DNA of 64,000 nt from positions 3,178,857-3,242,856 of the forward strand of contig PCDI01000001.1 in assembly GCA_002778195.1 (NCBI GenBank), written 5' to 3'. This document shows positions 1 through 11,867 of this stretch, one piece after another. Numbering within the stretch: the stretch's first letter is position 1; the number at the start of each line of letters is the position of its first letter. Position numbers and translations under genes: made by a program. The stretch is from Raffaelea ambrosiae. Lineage: Eukaryota > Ascomycota > Sordariomycetes > Ophiostomatales > Ophiostomataceae. The notes below the pieces were generated by a model. The model searched no databases, was not told the origin of the DNA, and saw only the letters and a list, made by a program, of their open reading frames with translations.

Positions 1-496
1 AGAGAATTGGAATTTGGACAAGGATAAGACGAGAAAAAGGGAAAAATCATAGAGCCAGTGGCATCATAAACAGATACACATATCTTGAGAGGCGTTCCTG
101 CCTTCCTGAAACGCTGGCAGTTACTGTATGAGGCAATCGCGATGGGGGCAGGTCCAACATGGCCACATGGGGAAAGTCCAGCTGAAGTAGGTTGGGAGAG
201 GGTCGCCAGCCAACCAAAGTTGTAAACGGAAAGAAGAAAGAGGAAATCAGCAGAGCATGGCAAGAGCTGCTGCTGCCGCTGGTAGCGTGACGCTGTAGTT
301 GGGTCATGATAGGTTTCTATTTCAACGTACATGTATATATTGATACAACCAATAGCAAAAGGGTATTTCGAATGTGCCTCCCGTGTGACAACATGATAAT
401 AATAATACAAAGGAGTCCGAGCTATGCTTCTCGTGTCTTCTTTTCTTGATCCTTGATTGTTTTGGGTTTCCATTGCCCATTGTTCATTGTCCTAAT
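1..496. other. Gene-free edge, 3' flank of the rhodopsin-like gene
   Basis: I see no gene here. The stretch follows the stop codon of the minus-strand rhodopsin-like gene and probably holds its 3' UTR; an AT-rich patch near 340-410 could supply a polyadenylation signal. Small ORFs in it have no recognisable features. Confidence 0.5.
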
Positions 497-2439
497 TCAA
501 TGCCTCCTTCCGCTCTTCAGCCCAAAACTCGACCGCTGCTCCTTGACCACCTTGCCCCGGTCACTGCTCCGACACGGTGAGTGGTTGTGGCCGTGGAACC
601 ACGACGTGGATGCCAGAGGCGCGATGCTGTTGGACGGCGACCCGCTGTCGACACCACCACCACCACTAGGGACAACACCGGTGTCGCTGCCCAAAGACCC
701 AGACGTGTCTTGCCGGTTGATTGCGCTCGGCCGTCCCGGTCTGTTCTGCGTCAGGAAGTAGTTCCCCTTGTTGGCGCCCTCGACGACCTCGTCCGCCGAC
801 ACGTCCGAGCCGTCCTCGCTCCGCCGCCGCCGCTCCTCCTCAGTGATGTGCAGCTCCACCTCCTTGGTGATGTAGCCCAGCGATGTCTTGCCGGAACTGC
901 TGCCCTGGCTCTTTTGCGGGTGGTGTCGGTGGTTGTCGCTGTCGCCGCCGCCGCCGCCGCTTTCGAGGTCCAAGCCGAAATGCCGGGCACCACCCGAGGC
1001 GGAGTTCTGTTGTCCCAAGGGCTGCCATGGTATCGTCTGGTCCGGAGCATCAAGAGGTTTGGGTGGTAGCTCCTGCTGCTGCTGCTGCTGCTGCTGATCC
1101 TGGCTGTAGATGCGCTCCTCGCTCTCGTTGAACGTGATGTTCGTAATCGGGTGGACCGACCGCGGGCCCATCCCGCGGCGCGGGTTCTTGTCTTCCAGGA
1201 CGAACGCGGGACCGCGAAACCCACCCGAGGCGCTCTTGTCGCCCGAGCCGCGTCCGGAGCGGCCGCCGCTGCTGCGTATGCTGTCCAGGCCGAGAATGCC
1301 CCAGCGACGGACCAAGGGGAAGATCATGGGGAGATTGGATGTGATGACAGCCACAAAGGTCTCGCGACAGGCCCAGGAGCCGGCCTGTTGGGCGCCGGTG
1401 ACGGGGTTCTAAAAGACACAGGAGATGTTAGAAGTCGCCTCACATGGCAGAAGAATTGGAGGGGGGGCCTTACGGTGATGATGAGAACACAGCGCAGGAT
1501 GCCGGCCATAGTGACAAAAATGCCACCCGAAAACAGAATGGTCAAGCCAATCTTCTTGATGGGTGGCATGCTGGTCTGCCATAGCATGGGCAGCGGAATG
1601 GACATGAGATACATGTCGGTTAGGACGTTGAGGACGACGGTAACAAAGATGTCGATCCGGGAAATGGCCGGTTGGCAGGAGACTGGAGAGGAACAAAAAG
1701 TTAGTATCTTGGGAAATAAAGAATAGCATAAAAATTTGCGAGAACAAAAACGTACGGCCCGGGTCCGGGTAGATTTGCCAGTTCTTGGACATGGGCCGGC
1801 AGCCCAGAAGAATAGAGAGGAGAACAGCCACCCAGGTGGTAAAAATTAACACAAAGCCAACGTAGATGCGCATATGATAGTTGAGGCCGTCTGTTAGGCG
1901 GAGGTAGAACGTGCACATGGATGCCTTGAGGATCCAGAGCAAAAAGGTGTACGTGGACCAGCCGGCCACTTGTGTTTTAGAGCCATTGACACTGTGGAAG
2001 TTAGACGTGTTTTCTTTTTCTTCTCCCTGTTTCTGTCAAGGCGTTTGCATTCATTTGCCTGTCCGGAAAAATAAAAATAAAATAAAATAAAAACTCACCG
2101 AATACGGAACTCCTCGCTGCTGGGGTCGAGAGCCATCCGCTCAGCATCGGTCATGGCATTGTTGGCTTTGCCTTGCCAGTAGGCGCCTACTGAATATGCC
2201 AATGCTGTTTCTCCTGAATACACAACCTGCGATGGTGTTAGTTTTGTTGTGTTTTGGAGCATGAAAACCAGGAAAACAAACCGGGCACAGGATGAACATA
2301 CGGCTGCCAGCAGCATCAAGTAGTCATCGGCCTTGAGTCCTGCAAAACCGACGGCTGACAAGCGTGCATATGTCCGGATGCCGATAAATAGTAGGGCAAT
2401 GGCCAGCAGGGTAAACGCCTCGGTGGTGAAAGAATCCAT
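497..2439 (-). CDS. Rhodopsin-domain (PTH11-like) seven-helix membrane protein
   Basis: Exons 2439-2302, 2226-2099, 1991-1756, 1682-1474 and 1408-497 give 540 aa. Introns start GTATGT, GTGAGT, GTACGT, GTAAGG and most have CTAAC branch sites. The N-terminal half (about residues 1-285) has seven hydrophobic segments. It carries the family signatures DDYLMLLAA, RVNGSKTQVAGWSTYT, a C-R-P loop, SCQPAISR and WACRETFVAVITSNLP, typical of the fungal integral membrane domain related to PTH11 receptors. The C-terminal half is a hydrophilic cytoplasmic tail with a poly-Gln run near residue 340 and Gly/Ser-rich stretches. Family members are thought to sense surface or nutrient cues, but ligands are mostly unknown. 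The first intron (2301-2227) is 75 nt with no stop, so a retained form would be 25 residues longer. The start is the first ATG in the conserved frame. Family call is firm; function is inferred. Confidence 0.88.
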
Positions 2440-5400
2440 GGTGAGAACGGGCGGGCTTGAAAGCGTTCTTTCTTGGCTCGCAAGGAAAGAAAGAAACGTG
2501 TTTTGAAAGAGAGACAGAAGGAAAGAGAGGATGACCCAAGACAAGAGGTCTCTCCAAGACCTGCTCTGGGACAATTCCTCCTTTCTTGTATCGAGTGTGC
2601 TGGGCTAGCAAAGTTGAATGCTCGCTGATACAAAGCAGGCTATATCTTTTCGACTCGTAGGAATGGCGAGTGGGCCTTTCCCCTGACAGTGTTCTCCCAG
2701 AGAGCAATGGGCAGGGTTGGGAAGAGATCTGCGATTTCAGTTGTGCCGTGTCGGCAGAGCCCTGTGCCTTGGGATGCAACCCAGGTCCAGCAATACGAAA
2801 AGAGCAAGTGTCGAAAGCAGGGGACAGATATATAAAAAGTAACCTGAATGATGATCTCTTTGGTATGATGAATGGTACAGAAAGAAACGTATCACCAGGG
2901 GGCAGCATCGGCACTTCATATCAAAGTCGTGTTCTCCTCCTTGGCTGAAATCAATCGCAAATGTAGGGGACGGGCGGGTTTCAGGATCTCTCGGGATTCT
3001 GGGATCATAGTCTGGCTGCCACCGGGACATAGTTCACAAATAATTTTGTATTGGTGGTCTACTCGTATGTTCATGGCGGACCCTTTGACAAAGAGGCTAG
3101 TGGTGATATTGACTACAGCACGTAGAAGAAACAAATAGTGCACATGTAAAGCCTCCCATAGGTACATGCCCTTTGTACCCTGTAGTGGTCTTCAAGGCCT
3201 CGGTATGCAGGAACTAGCAAGCCCTCTGGTCACGCAGCTGGGTCGATTCCTCCCAGCCATCTTACCGGGGGGTGGATGAGTTGCCATCGAAGACAGCAGT
3301 CCAGTCGAGCCGTTAGGTCCGAGGTCTAACTATTGTCTGACGAGCACACCAATCCGGGGAAGATATCTGGACAGCCCGGGTGGCAGAGAATATCATACGG
3401 TGGCAAAGAGACGACGAAGCAGGGGCAAGCCAATGGCAGCCGCAGTAATACATCGTACGTCGCCATATTTTCTCTAACATATCTTGGCTACTAACTACTA
3501 TGTAGTTACGACGTGAACCCAAAGAGATCTACTATGTACAGGTGTCCAGCCAGCTGAGGTGGACCATGGGGCCGAGCAGCAAGAGGTCTGTTCGTGAAAA
3601 GTGTCCAGGTCGCACTGAGAAAGGGGTGGGCAGACTAAAGCCAGTGACTGCCAACATGCAAGGTACCATAACGAGTACGAGTACAGGTACACGGCAGGCC
3701 TTTATTCAGACAAATCACATCTTGCAAGATACACAAGAAGTCTTGCAGGCCCGGCCTCTGCAGCTAGCAGACCCTAGGGTATGGATGTCAGCATCCCTGC
3801 CTAGCGTCTGTACGAGTCCTCGTAGTTTGAATGATACGTTTATGGTATGTGACCCGCGGCAGGAGGTTTCCCTGCCTAGACATGTACATTGTCCTATTAT
3901 GTATGGTTAGAATGTGGCTTGCAGGGCACCACTGCACAATTTGTGTGGCCTTCCACCCTTCCGCGAGCAGGATGAAACAGCCCTTCGCCCAATAATGTGC
4001 TCAAGAGACGGAACGAACCAGAGGATGGGGCCCAAACTGTTTGTACGTAGTATGTGCTCGTAGATGTTTGAACCGGATCCTCCGGGTTCGATCTCTCCGT
4101 ACAATCGTATTAGTTAATGGAATCAATAAGTGCATACACAATATCTTACGATGCAAAGTATGTAAATATTCGACATTATGTGTTGCCGTCGGCGCTGCTG
4201 GCACCCCTTTTCGCCCTTGTCCTGTTTCTCTTTATTTTTTTTTTATTCTTTCCTTTTCATTGCCTTCTTTCTTCTTTTTTACTCTTTGCTTCCCCAACAT
4301 CTGTCATATCTCAAATTATCCCCTGATGCAGACATACCATTATGCCTCTTTGGGCCCAAGCCTACTTACTCAATGCTCATCACTGCAACTGAGGCCTTAT
4401 TGCTTTTCGTTTATCTATTCTAATCTCCTTTTCTTACACAAAGTACTTTCCTTTTTACTTTCAGGGGGTTCTTTCGTCGAATCCCTCTTCTTCAACTGCC
4501 ACTAAAACATAGCACTCCCCGGGCCGACAGCGGGGTTCATGGGCGAGAAGGCGGCCGCTACTCGTATGTCCATAGTGTCTTCGTGCTGTGCCCACTGATC
4601 GGCAACTGCGAGGGTCGTGCCTGCCTGTTGAGGGTATGGGGGCGGGCTCCGGGCCCGTTTCTGTTAATTTTTGTTCTTCACTGTATAAATCTGCTGCTTT
4701 GGACAGAACAAAAGTTTCAGAAACAGAGAATAATAATATCTTTGGTGCGGTCCGTGTATGGACCAACAACAGCTTTGGAGATTTCTTTGAATATGACATG
4801 AGTAGACTTCTCCAATGTCCGCTAGGCTGTATCGCCACTTCCGTCGTCGTGTGCCTTGTTCATCGCCAGTCGCACCTTCCCTTTCTGTGCTTGCCATACA
4901 TCACTACGTTTTATCTTGGTTAGAATTTCTTTTTGCTATGTATTTCCTCTTCGTTTTTCGTGCTCTTTCTACCATATTATTTCCTTTTTTTCTACTTTCG
5001 TTTATCGACTTCGACTATCACAGTGGCGAACGGGTTCACCAACCGCTCAACGTCCACTAAGCCTTGGCAGCCCAGGGTTCTTCCAAACGTCCCCCACAGC
5101 GCGATGCAACCCTGGTTCGCCAGCCCGAGGTTTGTGGACCGCCACAGTTGCATTTTCGGCTGTCTTTCCAGTTTGCATTCAATCTTTCTCGGCTTATGGC
5201 TTCTGCCAGTCCAGATACGACGGTCCCTTGTACGAGTACATGTGGTAACTAACCACCTTACTCGTTGATATGATCATCGACAGTACATCAGTGGAGCAGA
5301 ACCGCACGCCCCAGGACAAGTCATACGAAAAGGTCCAATTCTGCTTTGGCAGCCTCTGTCAGCCATTGACACCCATTGGCACCAATTTGCAACAAGGCAA

Positions 5401-6546
5401 CGGGGGCAACCGTTGGCAGTCATTGGCAGCCATCGGCAACAATTGCCAAGCAACAGACTGGAACCGCAGGCAGAATTCTCCTTGCATGGCGCCCGAGAAG
5501 ACCAAAAAGGTTATGACCGCAGCCTGGGGCGGTCTGTAGCACCCTGCGGCTCGACAAGATCACGCTGTTTCGCATTGGAAAGCAGGCACTGCGCGGAGAG
5601 CTACGGGACCAAATACTTGTACGCAACTAACTAACTAGTTAATACGACAACCGACATCAAGCTTCTTCAGCAGCGAGACGGGATTGCTAGTCCCTCGCTA
5701 GCAGCCCCAGACCGCATTAGCGATACCTACTTTGGGCAAAAGCCCGTCAGCCCTTGCAACTCTCTTCCTGCTAGGGCGAGGAGAACGCATGTTCTTTAGC
5801 TATGAATAGCGCGCGGCACTGACACAAAACGATGGCGGCTTCGTTGGTCCCCCGAAGTTCACCGGACCCCACACACTACAAGCCACTATCTATCAGTGAC
5901 CACAGTTCCCTTGTCGAAGAGACCATTGGATTTGCCTCCCCAAATCCCAAGAGGGTCCACAATCCGTGGTAGAGGCCTGGACTGGAGTCTGTTACAGGTC
6001 ATCCATATGGCTGCGGATGGCTTCCGCGTCGTCCTTGGGAGTACGAGAAAGGTGGTAAGATGCTTGCAGTTACTGCGAGTGTGGACGTGGTTGGCAAACA
6101 GGAAGGGCTGCAGGGGCACTGACCAAGCTGCAGCCCGAAACGACCGCCCGGTCCTGCCTGTCGAGTACTTCACCATTGGCCTGACTAGGCTGGTTTAGGG
6201 CCAGTGTCGGTAGGGGCGCACAAGAGGTATTTTTTCATCCCAGCAGAAGATGTGGGAGAATATCAAGAGAAGAACGGGCACACAACCCGATTTCGCCGCA
6301 CTCTTCTATCCCTCCTGCTCGATTGTCGTTACGAGGAATCTCCATACCCTCCCACAACACAGAGCCAGACCCATGCCCCAACCTCTTACTGGCACCTCCG
6401 TCACAAAACCACACTGCATCGACATTGTTCCATGTGCCACGCTCCACACAATCCTGGCATCCAACAGAAAACAAAACTGATATAGCAGAAGTAACAGTAT
6501 TCTTGACGCTCTTTCTTAATTCCACTCTCTTCTTCTGGACAGGAAT
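2440..6546. other. 4.1 kb gene-poor intergenic stretch
   Basis: No ORF here has coding character or splice-supported continuity. It holds the upstream regions of the rhodopsin-like gene (minus) and the flavin monooxygenase gene (plus). Visible items are a cluster of TTGGCA/CATTGGCA repeats at about 5345-5455, GTACGAGTAC at 3675-3684 and 5230-5239, palindromic TAACTAGTTA near 5632-5641, and pyrimidine-rich tracts at 4210-4290 and 4960-5000. Non-coding transcripts cannot be excluded. Confidence 0.5.
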
Positions 6547-8625
6547 ATGTCAGCAGAAGCAGAGGTTTTCGACCTGGTCGTCGTTGGCGCGGGTAAGTTC
6601 GACCCATCAGTGGCCCTCGTGGGTGGCTCTCCCGTTCAGGAGCCGCCCCGTGAAAGTGGGCATTGATGTGTAAGACGCATACACACACACACACACAGCA
6701 CACTCGTGACTGACACTCAACGCCAGGCTGGTTCGGCTTGTCGTCCGCTAAGACGTTCCATCAGCTGCACCCAGATGGCACCTTTCTCGTTCTCGACCAG
6801 GCACCCACTGTGGGCGGTGTCTGGGCCGAGCACCGGCTGTATCCCGGACTGAAGAGCAACAACATGCTGGGCACCTATGAGTCTCCGGACTTTCCCATGG
6901 ACACGGCCACCTATGGTGTCAAGCCGGGCGAGCACATCCCTGGCCCTGTGATCCACCGCTATCTCACAGACTATGCCGACAAGTTTGGCATCACCAGCCA
7001 CTTCCGTGGAGGCACGGCAGTGGATTCGGCCGAGCTGCAGGACAGCGGCGGCTGGACATTGACCCTCCGCGGAGCCAAGCCGTCCAAAGTCGTGGCCAAG
7101 AAGCTGATTGTTGCGAGCGGCCTGACATCTGAGCCGTTCCTCCCCCACTTCGAGGGCCAGGAGACCTTTGGCGCTCCTATCTTCCACAGCCGGGACTTTC
7201 TGCAGCATGCTGACACGCTGGACTCGGCGAAGACGGTCACCGTCTTTGGCGGTACCAAGTCCGCCTGGGACATGGTGTATGCGTACGCAGCCAAGGGCAT
7301 CAAGGTTGAGTGGATCATCCGGTGTAGGTACTCTCTCTTCGTAGCTAGCATGTACCCCATCTTCCGAGGGCATTCTGACCAGAACCAGCCACCGGCCACG
7401 GCCCAATCTGGCAGGCCCCTCCCTATGTCACGCCCCTGAAGAAATGGCTCGAGAAGCTCGTCAGTGAGTAATTCCTTCCCTGTGGACATGCCGTTTGCCG
7501 GTCTGCCATTCTGCTGGTGCTGACGTCCCAGTGACGCGTATGCTCACGTGGTTCAGCCCTTGCATCTGGGGCGATGCCGATGGATACACGGGCACGCGTG
7601 GCTTCTACCATGGCACCGCCATCGGCCGTGCCATCACCAACACCTTCTGGTCGATTCTGGGCAACGATGTTATCACGCTCAACAAGTATGACTCGCACCC
7701 GGAGACGGCCAAGCTCAAGCCGTGGAGCCTGGCCATGTTCACGGCCTCGTCGTTCTCGATTCTCAACTACGAGACAGACTTCTTCGAGTTTGTGCGCAAC
7801 GGCACCGTCAGCATTCACATTGCAGAGGTTGCCAAGCTGTCTCCGGGCAAGGTCCACCTCACGGACGGCACTATGCTGGCCGCGGAGGCTCTCTGCTGCG
7901 CCACGGGCTGGAAGCACATCCCGCCCATGAAGTTCCTGCCCGAAGGCATGGAGAAGGAACTGGGTCTGCCGCATACGCCTACGGAGAACGAGCTCTACTT
8001 TACCAAGGAGGCCGTGGACAAGGCTGACAAGGAGATCCTGGAACGCTTCCCGCGCCTCAAGGACCAGCCGGTGCAGAACAAGGACCTCAAGCCGCTTTTG
8101 ACGTCTGGTGGTCTGTCCAGCACCGACAAAGTCAACCCATCGACGCCACTGACCCCTTTCACGCTGTTCCGCGCCATTTTGCCGCCTTCGGAGCGCATCC
8201 TACGCCGCCGGGACATTGCGTTCGCCGGCATGATCATGAACTTCTCGATTCCCATGGTGGCCCAGGCCCAGGCGCTGTGGATCAACGCTTTCTTCGACGG
8301 TACCCTGCCGGCTACGACGGTGCCAAGGCTGCCTGCAGATGAGCATGTGGCCCTGGATGACACGTCCAAGGAGGAGCTGGCCAAGCTGCAGTACCAGACG
8401 GTGCTGTACAGCCGGTTTGGAAAGTGGCGGTATCCGGCTGGCCACGGCGACCAGTTCTACGATTTTGTGTTTGACGCCTTGCCGTATATGGACCTGATGC
8501 TGGGCGACCTGGGCCTCCCCATTTACCGCAAGGGCGGCGCCGTGGCGGAGGCGACGTCTCCCTATGGTCCCGAAGACTACAAGGGCCTGGTGGATGAGTG
8601 GAAGAAGAAGACGGCCCGTGCTTAA
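6547..8625 (+). CDS. FAD-dependent monooxygenase (flavin-containing monooxygenase-like)
   Basis: Exons 6547-6592, 6727-7323, 7389-7463 and 7532-8625 give 603 aa. A Rossmann FAD site, GAGWFG (residues 14-19), spans the first intron. A second nucleotide-binding element, VTVFGGTKSAWD (about 184-195), probably binds NADPH. Between them is FGAPIFHSRDF, a variant of the FMO/Baeyer-Villiger fingerprint, with His-x3-Phe present but the Gly one residue off. The protein should oxygenate a small organic substrate with FAD, NADPH and O2; the substrate cannot be told from sequence. Donor GTAGGT at 7324 was chosen because it alone restores WIIRSTGHGPIW. Intron 1 contains a CA repeat (about 6678-6699). The gene is convergent with the vanillyl-alcohol oxidase gene, 268 bp between stops, so the two may share substrates, but that is inference. 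Confidence 0.87.
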
Positions 8626-8893
8626 GGGACCTCGGGTGAATTCTTGGGGAGGTGTCGACGATGACGTCGAGTGATCATGTTGTGGTTGGGAACCGTGTCA
8701 GCGGGTATCTGAAAATGGCTGACAAAAAGGTTGTTTGTTTCTTTTAGACATCCCTCTTTCTTGCATGCACAGAATCAATGAAGGGAGGATTGTTGCATGA
8801 AACCCTTTTTATTTAATTTCTCTTTCCCAACCACCCCCAAATCCTCCCCCCCATATTCCAGTTTCTACATTATCTGAAGCGTCCTATCCTCTC

Positions 8894-11130
8894 CTACATC
8901 TTCCAGGGCAGGCCCACACCGTTGCCCTCGGACGACTCGCCCAGGTTGTCCCGGGTCAGCTCCCAGCCACGGCCCCGGTAGCGGCGGGGCCAGATGCCGC
9001 AGCGGCCGGGAGCGAGGATGCCGTTGGGGTCGAGGGTGTCCTTGATGGACTCGTGGAACTTGAGGAGGGCGCCGTCGTTCCAGTTGTAGGTGGCGGCGAC
9101 CTGGTCCATGAGGACGAGGTGGGTGCGGTACTCGCCGTAGCCGAGCTGGGCGGCCTCGTCGACCATGTCGCGCAGACAGGCGAGGGCGGCGCGGCGGCGC
9201 TGGGGGTCGTGGCGGTCGAAGACGATCTCGACGATGAGGTGCATCTCGCGCAGGCCGACGCAAAAGGCCGGGAAGAGGTCGATGCCGTGGCGGTCGTGGC
9301 AGCGGCGGGCGAGGGCGTAGAGCGCGGTGGCGTCGGCGCCGCGGATGGGGCTCACGGGCGAAAAGGCAATGTGGGCGCCGTTGGGCACCCACTGGCACCA
9401 GCGCAGCTCGTGCAGGTCGGGGGTGCCGGAGGCGATGCGGTCGCGGGACCAGAAGTACTCGTCGTCCGGAAAGTGGCTGGTGTCGACCTTTTGGCAGCCC
9501 GGGATGCGGCGGAAGGCGGCATCGATGAGGGCGAGCTTGTGGGCGCGGACCTGCGGGGTGGGCCCGTAGGTGGTGCCGTAGTAGGCCCAGGTGTGGTCGC
9601 CGCCGGGGATCTGGGCGGCGGCGGCGTGGACGACGTCGGGGGGCACGGGGCCGGGGCCGGTGTAGTAGTGGGAGCGGGGCTTGCCGCGGACGGCGATGGA
9701 CTGGGTGACGTGGCGGAGCTGGGCGACGTTCTCGAGGATATTCTGGATGCGGAGGGGACGAATGATATCGATCTGGGGGGGTTAGAAGAGGAGAAGAGAC
9801 AATCGAGTGCGCGAAGCGAGCGAGGAAAGAAAGAAAAGAAAGAAAGAAAAGAAAGAATGAAGACGAGATAATCGAGTGAGCGAAGCGAGCGAGGACAGAA
9901 AGAGCGAGGACAGAAAGAAAAGGAACGTACCAGCTGAGCCAAGTCTTCTTCACGAGGGAACATGTAGAGCTGTTTGTGTTAGTGAAGGGTCAAGGGCGAA
10001 GTTCACATAGACAAAGAACAAGAACAACCCAATCAACAAGACCACACCCTCTCCATCGCAACATCACCGCCCACGTACAAAACTCTCGTGCCCGCCGGGA
10101 TTCGGCATCAGCGTCACGCCCATCTTGGTCACAATGCCAAAGTTGGACTGCGAGAACAGGCCGTCGGAGAAGGGCCCAAAGCCATAGGGGAAGGCCTGCC
10201 AGGTGTTGTTCCCGGGCAGGGCGCCCATGCCGGTCCGGATGACGGCGCCGGTGGGCAGCACGACCTCGAGCCCCGCGTGGGTGGCCCAGTGGTCGCCGTA
10301 CGGCGTGTAGCCGACGCCGCGGTCGACGGCGTTGCCGATGACGGAGCCGCCGCCCAGGTCGGGCACGTCGATCCACAGGGTGTCGCCCAGGCCGCGGCGC
10401 TGGATCTCTTCGTACAGGGCATAGTACGACACGCCGGGCTCGACCAGGCAGGTGTAGTCGTCGGCGCTGATGTCGAGGATCTGGCGCATGCGGCGGCCGA
10501 GGTCGACGACGACGGAGCCGCGGACGCGCGGAGCCGCGCCTCCATAGCCCACTATCTGGTGAGCAGGCAGGCAGACGACAGGGGCAGTGTGCACTTACAG
10601 TTCCGGCCCATGGAAATGGGAAAGATGGGAATCAGGTGCTGGTTGGCCCAGCGGACGACGGCCTGGACCTCGGCGGTGCTGCTCGGGTAGACGACGGCCG
10701 AGGCGACAAACTCCTCGTCGCCGAGGATGGCCATCATGTCGTGGGTGTTGGGGTCTAAGGGGGCAGTGTTCATGTGTTAGTCAATATCAGTGGCCGACGC
10801 ATTTTTTTTGGGTTTGTGCCATCGTGCGGGCGCGTGTTGTCACCCACGCTCCATGTACCACCCGTCCTGCAGGGCCTGGTCCACCACCTCGACATGCTCG
10901 TGGCCCAGCTGCTGGCGCAGATCGGCCACGGCCGCGTCAAAGGCGGCGCGGGTCACGCCCTGGGGCAGGGCCGGCACGTCGCGCTGGCGCGGCAGCTGGA
11001 GGTTGCCGGTCGCGGGCGTGGCATTGTCCTTGAGGCCGTAGACGGCGTCGCGGGTGGCGCGGGCCTTGTCCAGCAGGTAGGTCGGGATGCCCGAGTGTGT
11101 CTCGGGCAGGGTTGGGACGTCTTTGGGCAT
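8894..11130 (-). CDS. Vanillyl-alcohol oxidase (covalent FAD oxidase)
   Basis: Exons 11130-10848, 10754-10599, 10551-10079, 9969-9931 (39 nt) and 9772-8894 give 609 aa, against about 560 for Penicillium VAO. This flavoenzyme oxidises para-substituted phenols such as vanillyl alcohol with O2, releasing H2O2. Every key residue I know from VAO is present: Tyr149 in GYGGAAP (Tyr108), Asp211 in DVPDLGGGS (Asp170), FAD-linking His451 in PNGAH (His422), and Tyr532-Arg533 in GEYRTH (Tyr503-Arg504). Other strong matches are GNAVDRGVGYTPYGDHW and GIVTKMGVTLMPNPGG. It has about 20 extra C-terminal residues. Donor GTGGGT at 10847 and the 47-nt intron 10598-10552 are the least certain junctions, chosen for frame and conservation. 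I see no signal peptide, and the last intron holds a purine-rich repeat. The upstream region contains one ambiguous base (11377). Confidence 0.92.
9773..9930 (+). repeat. Purine-rich repeat in the last VAO intron
   Basis: The 158-nt intron holds two near-identical units at 9801-9830 and 9870-9900, each AATCGAGTGnGCGAAGCGAG followed by CGAGGAnAGAAAG, separated by AAAGAAAG runs. A related GCGAGCGAAGCGAGGAC motif lies in the cytochrome b5 intron at 39985-40047, in the same orientation relative to its gene. Confidence 0.75.
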
Positions 11131-11867
11131 GGCCAAGGAAGGGGAGGGCCAATCGGAAGAGCCGTGCAGGGCTCGTAGGAGTGGCAGACGAGTTGTCCAC
11201 TGGTCGTAATACGCGAATTGTAGATGAGACCCCTACAATTGTCACGATGTTCGCTTTGCATCGAACGACAACCACACATGCACACCAAGCCAACCTCTGC
11301 CCCAAGCACACGTCGACAACCCACCAACCCTTTTTTGTAGCTCCCTCCCACTCGTCCATCGGATGCATCCGCCGTCNCCCCCTCCCCCCCCAAACAGCCC
11401 TGCGGTCACATCTTGTACCCCGCGTGCGGGAGCATCTGCCGGCAGGATTTGGAGAAAGGAGGACACGGCCGCCAAGGCTGGTCCCCATTCTCGGGAAAAG
11501 GTTGGCGACCACTCTTTCCACCTCCCCCACGCTGTGCCCTTTCCATCCTCTCCTGCCAATCAGAACCGAGACTCCCACCCGGCGCGGCACCTGAATGGCC
11601 TCGGCACACGACTGGCCCTCCTGGGGGCCTCGTCCACCCAGCTCCGGATGCCGGCCTGGATCGTGCGCGGGGAGGCCCACGCCGACCGGTGTCCTGGTCG
11701 ACAGAGCGGTCTGTTTCGACCGGAGGCGCACGGCGACACATGGGCAAAACGGGGACGGGACAGCAACGTATCCTGGGGCGATCATAGAATTCTTACTACA
11801 CACAAAGATACAAGAGTTTCTTCAGACTCCCCTTTTGTACGCCAAACGCTACGTAGGACTCCCTTTT
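11131..11867. other. Intergenic region upstream of VAO, downstream of phytase
   Basis: I see no convincing gene. This is the likely VAO promoter plus the phytase 3' flank. The single N at 11377 sits in a C-rich stretch. ORFs running across from the phytase antisense strand are shadows of that GC-rich gene. Confidence 0.5.

Noticed and set aside
4178..5300. Several overlapping 60-150 aa ORFs in the first intergenic stretch
   Set aside because: Phe/Leu/Ser-rich translations of pyrimidine-rich DNA; overlapping in three frames, no motifs, no start context or splice logic.
8865..9953. 362-aa minus-strand ORF overlapping the VAO last exon in another frame
   Set aside because: Arg/Pro/His-rich shadow. 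The VAO frame has all catalytic motifs.
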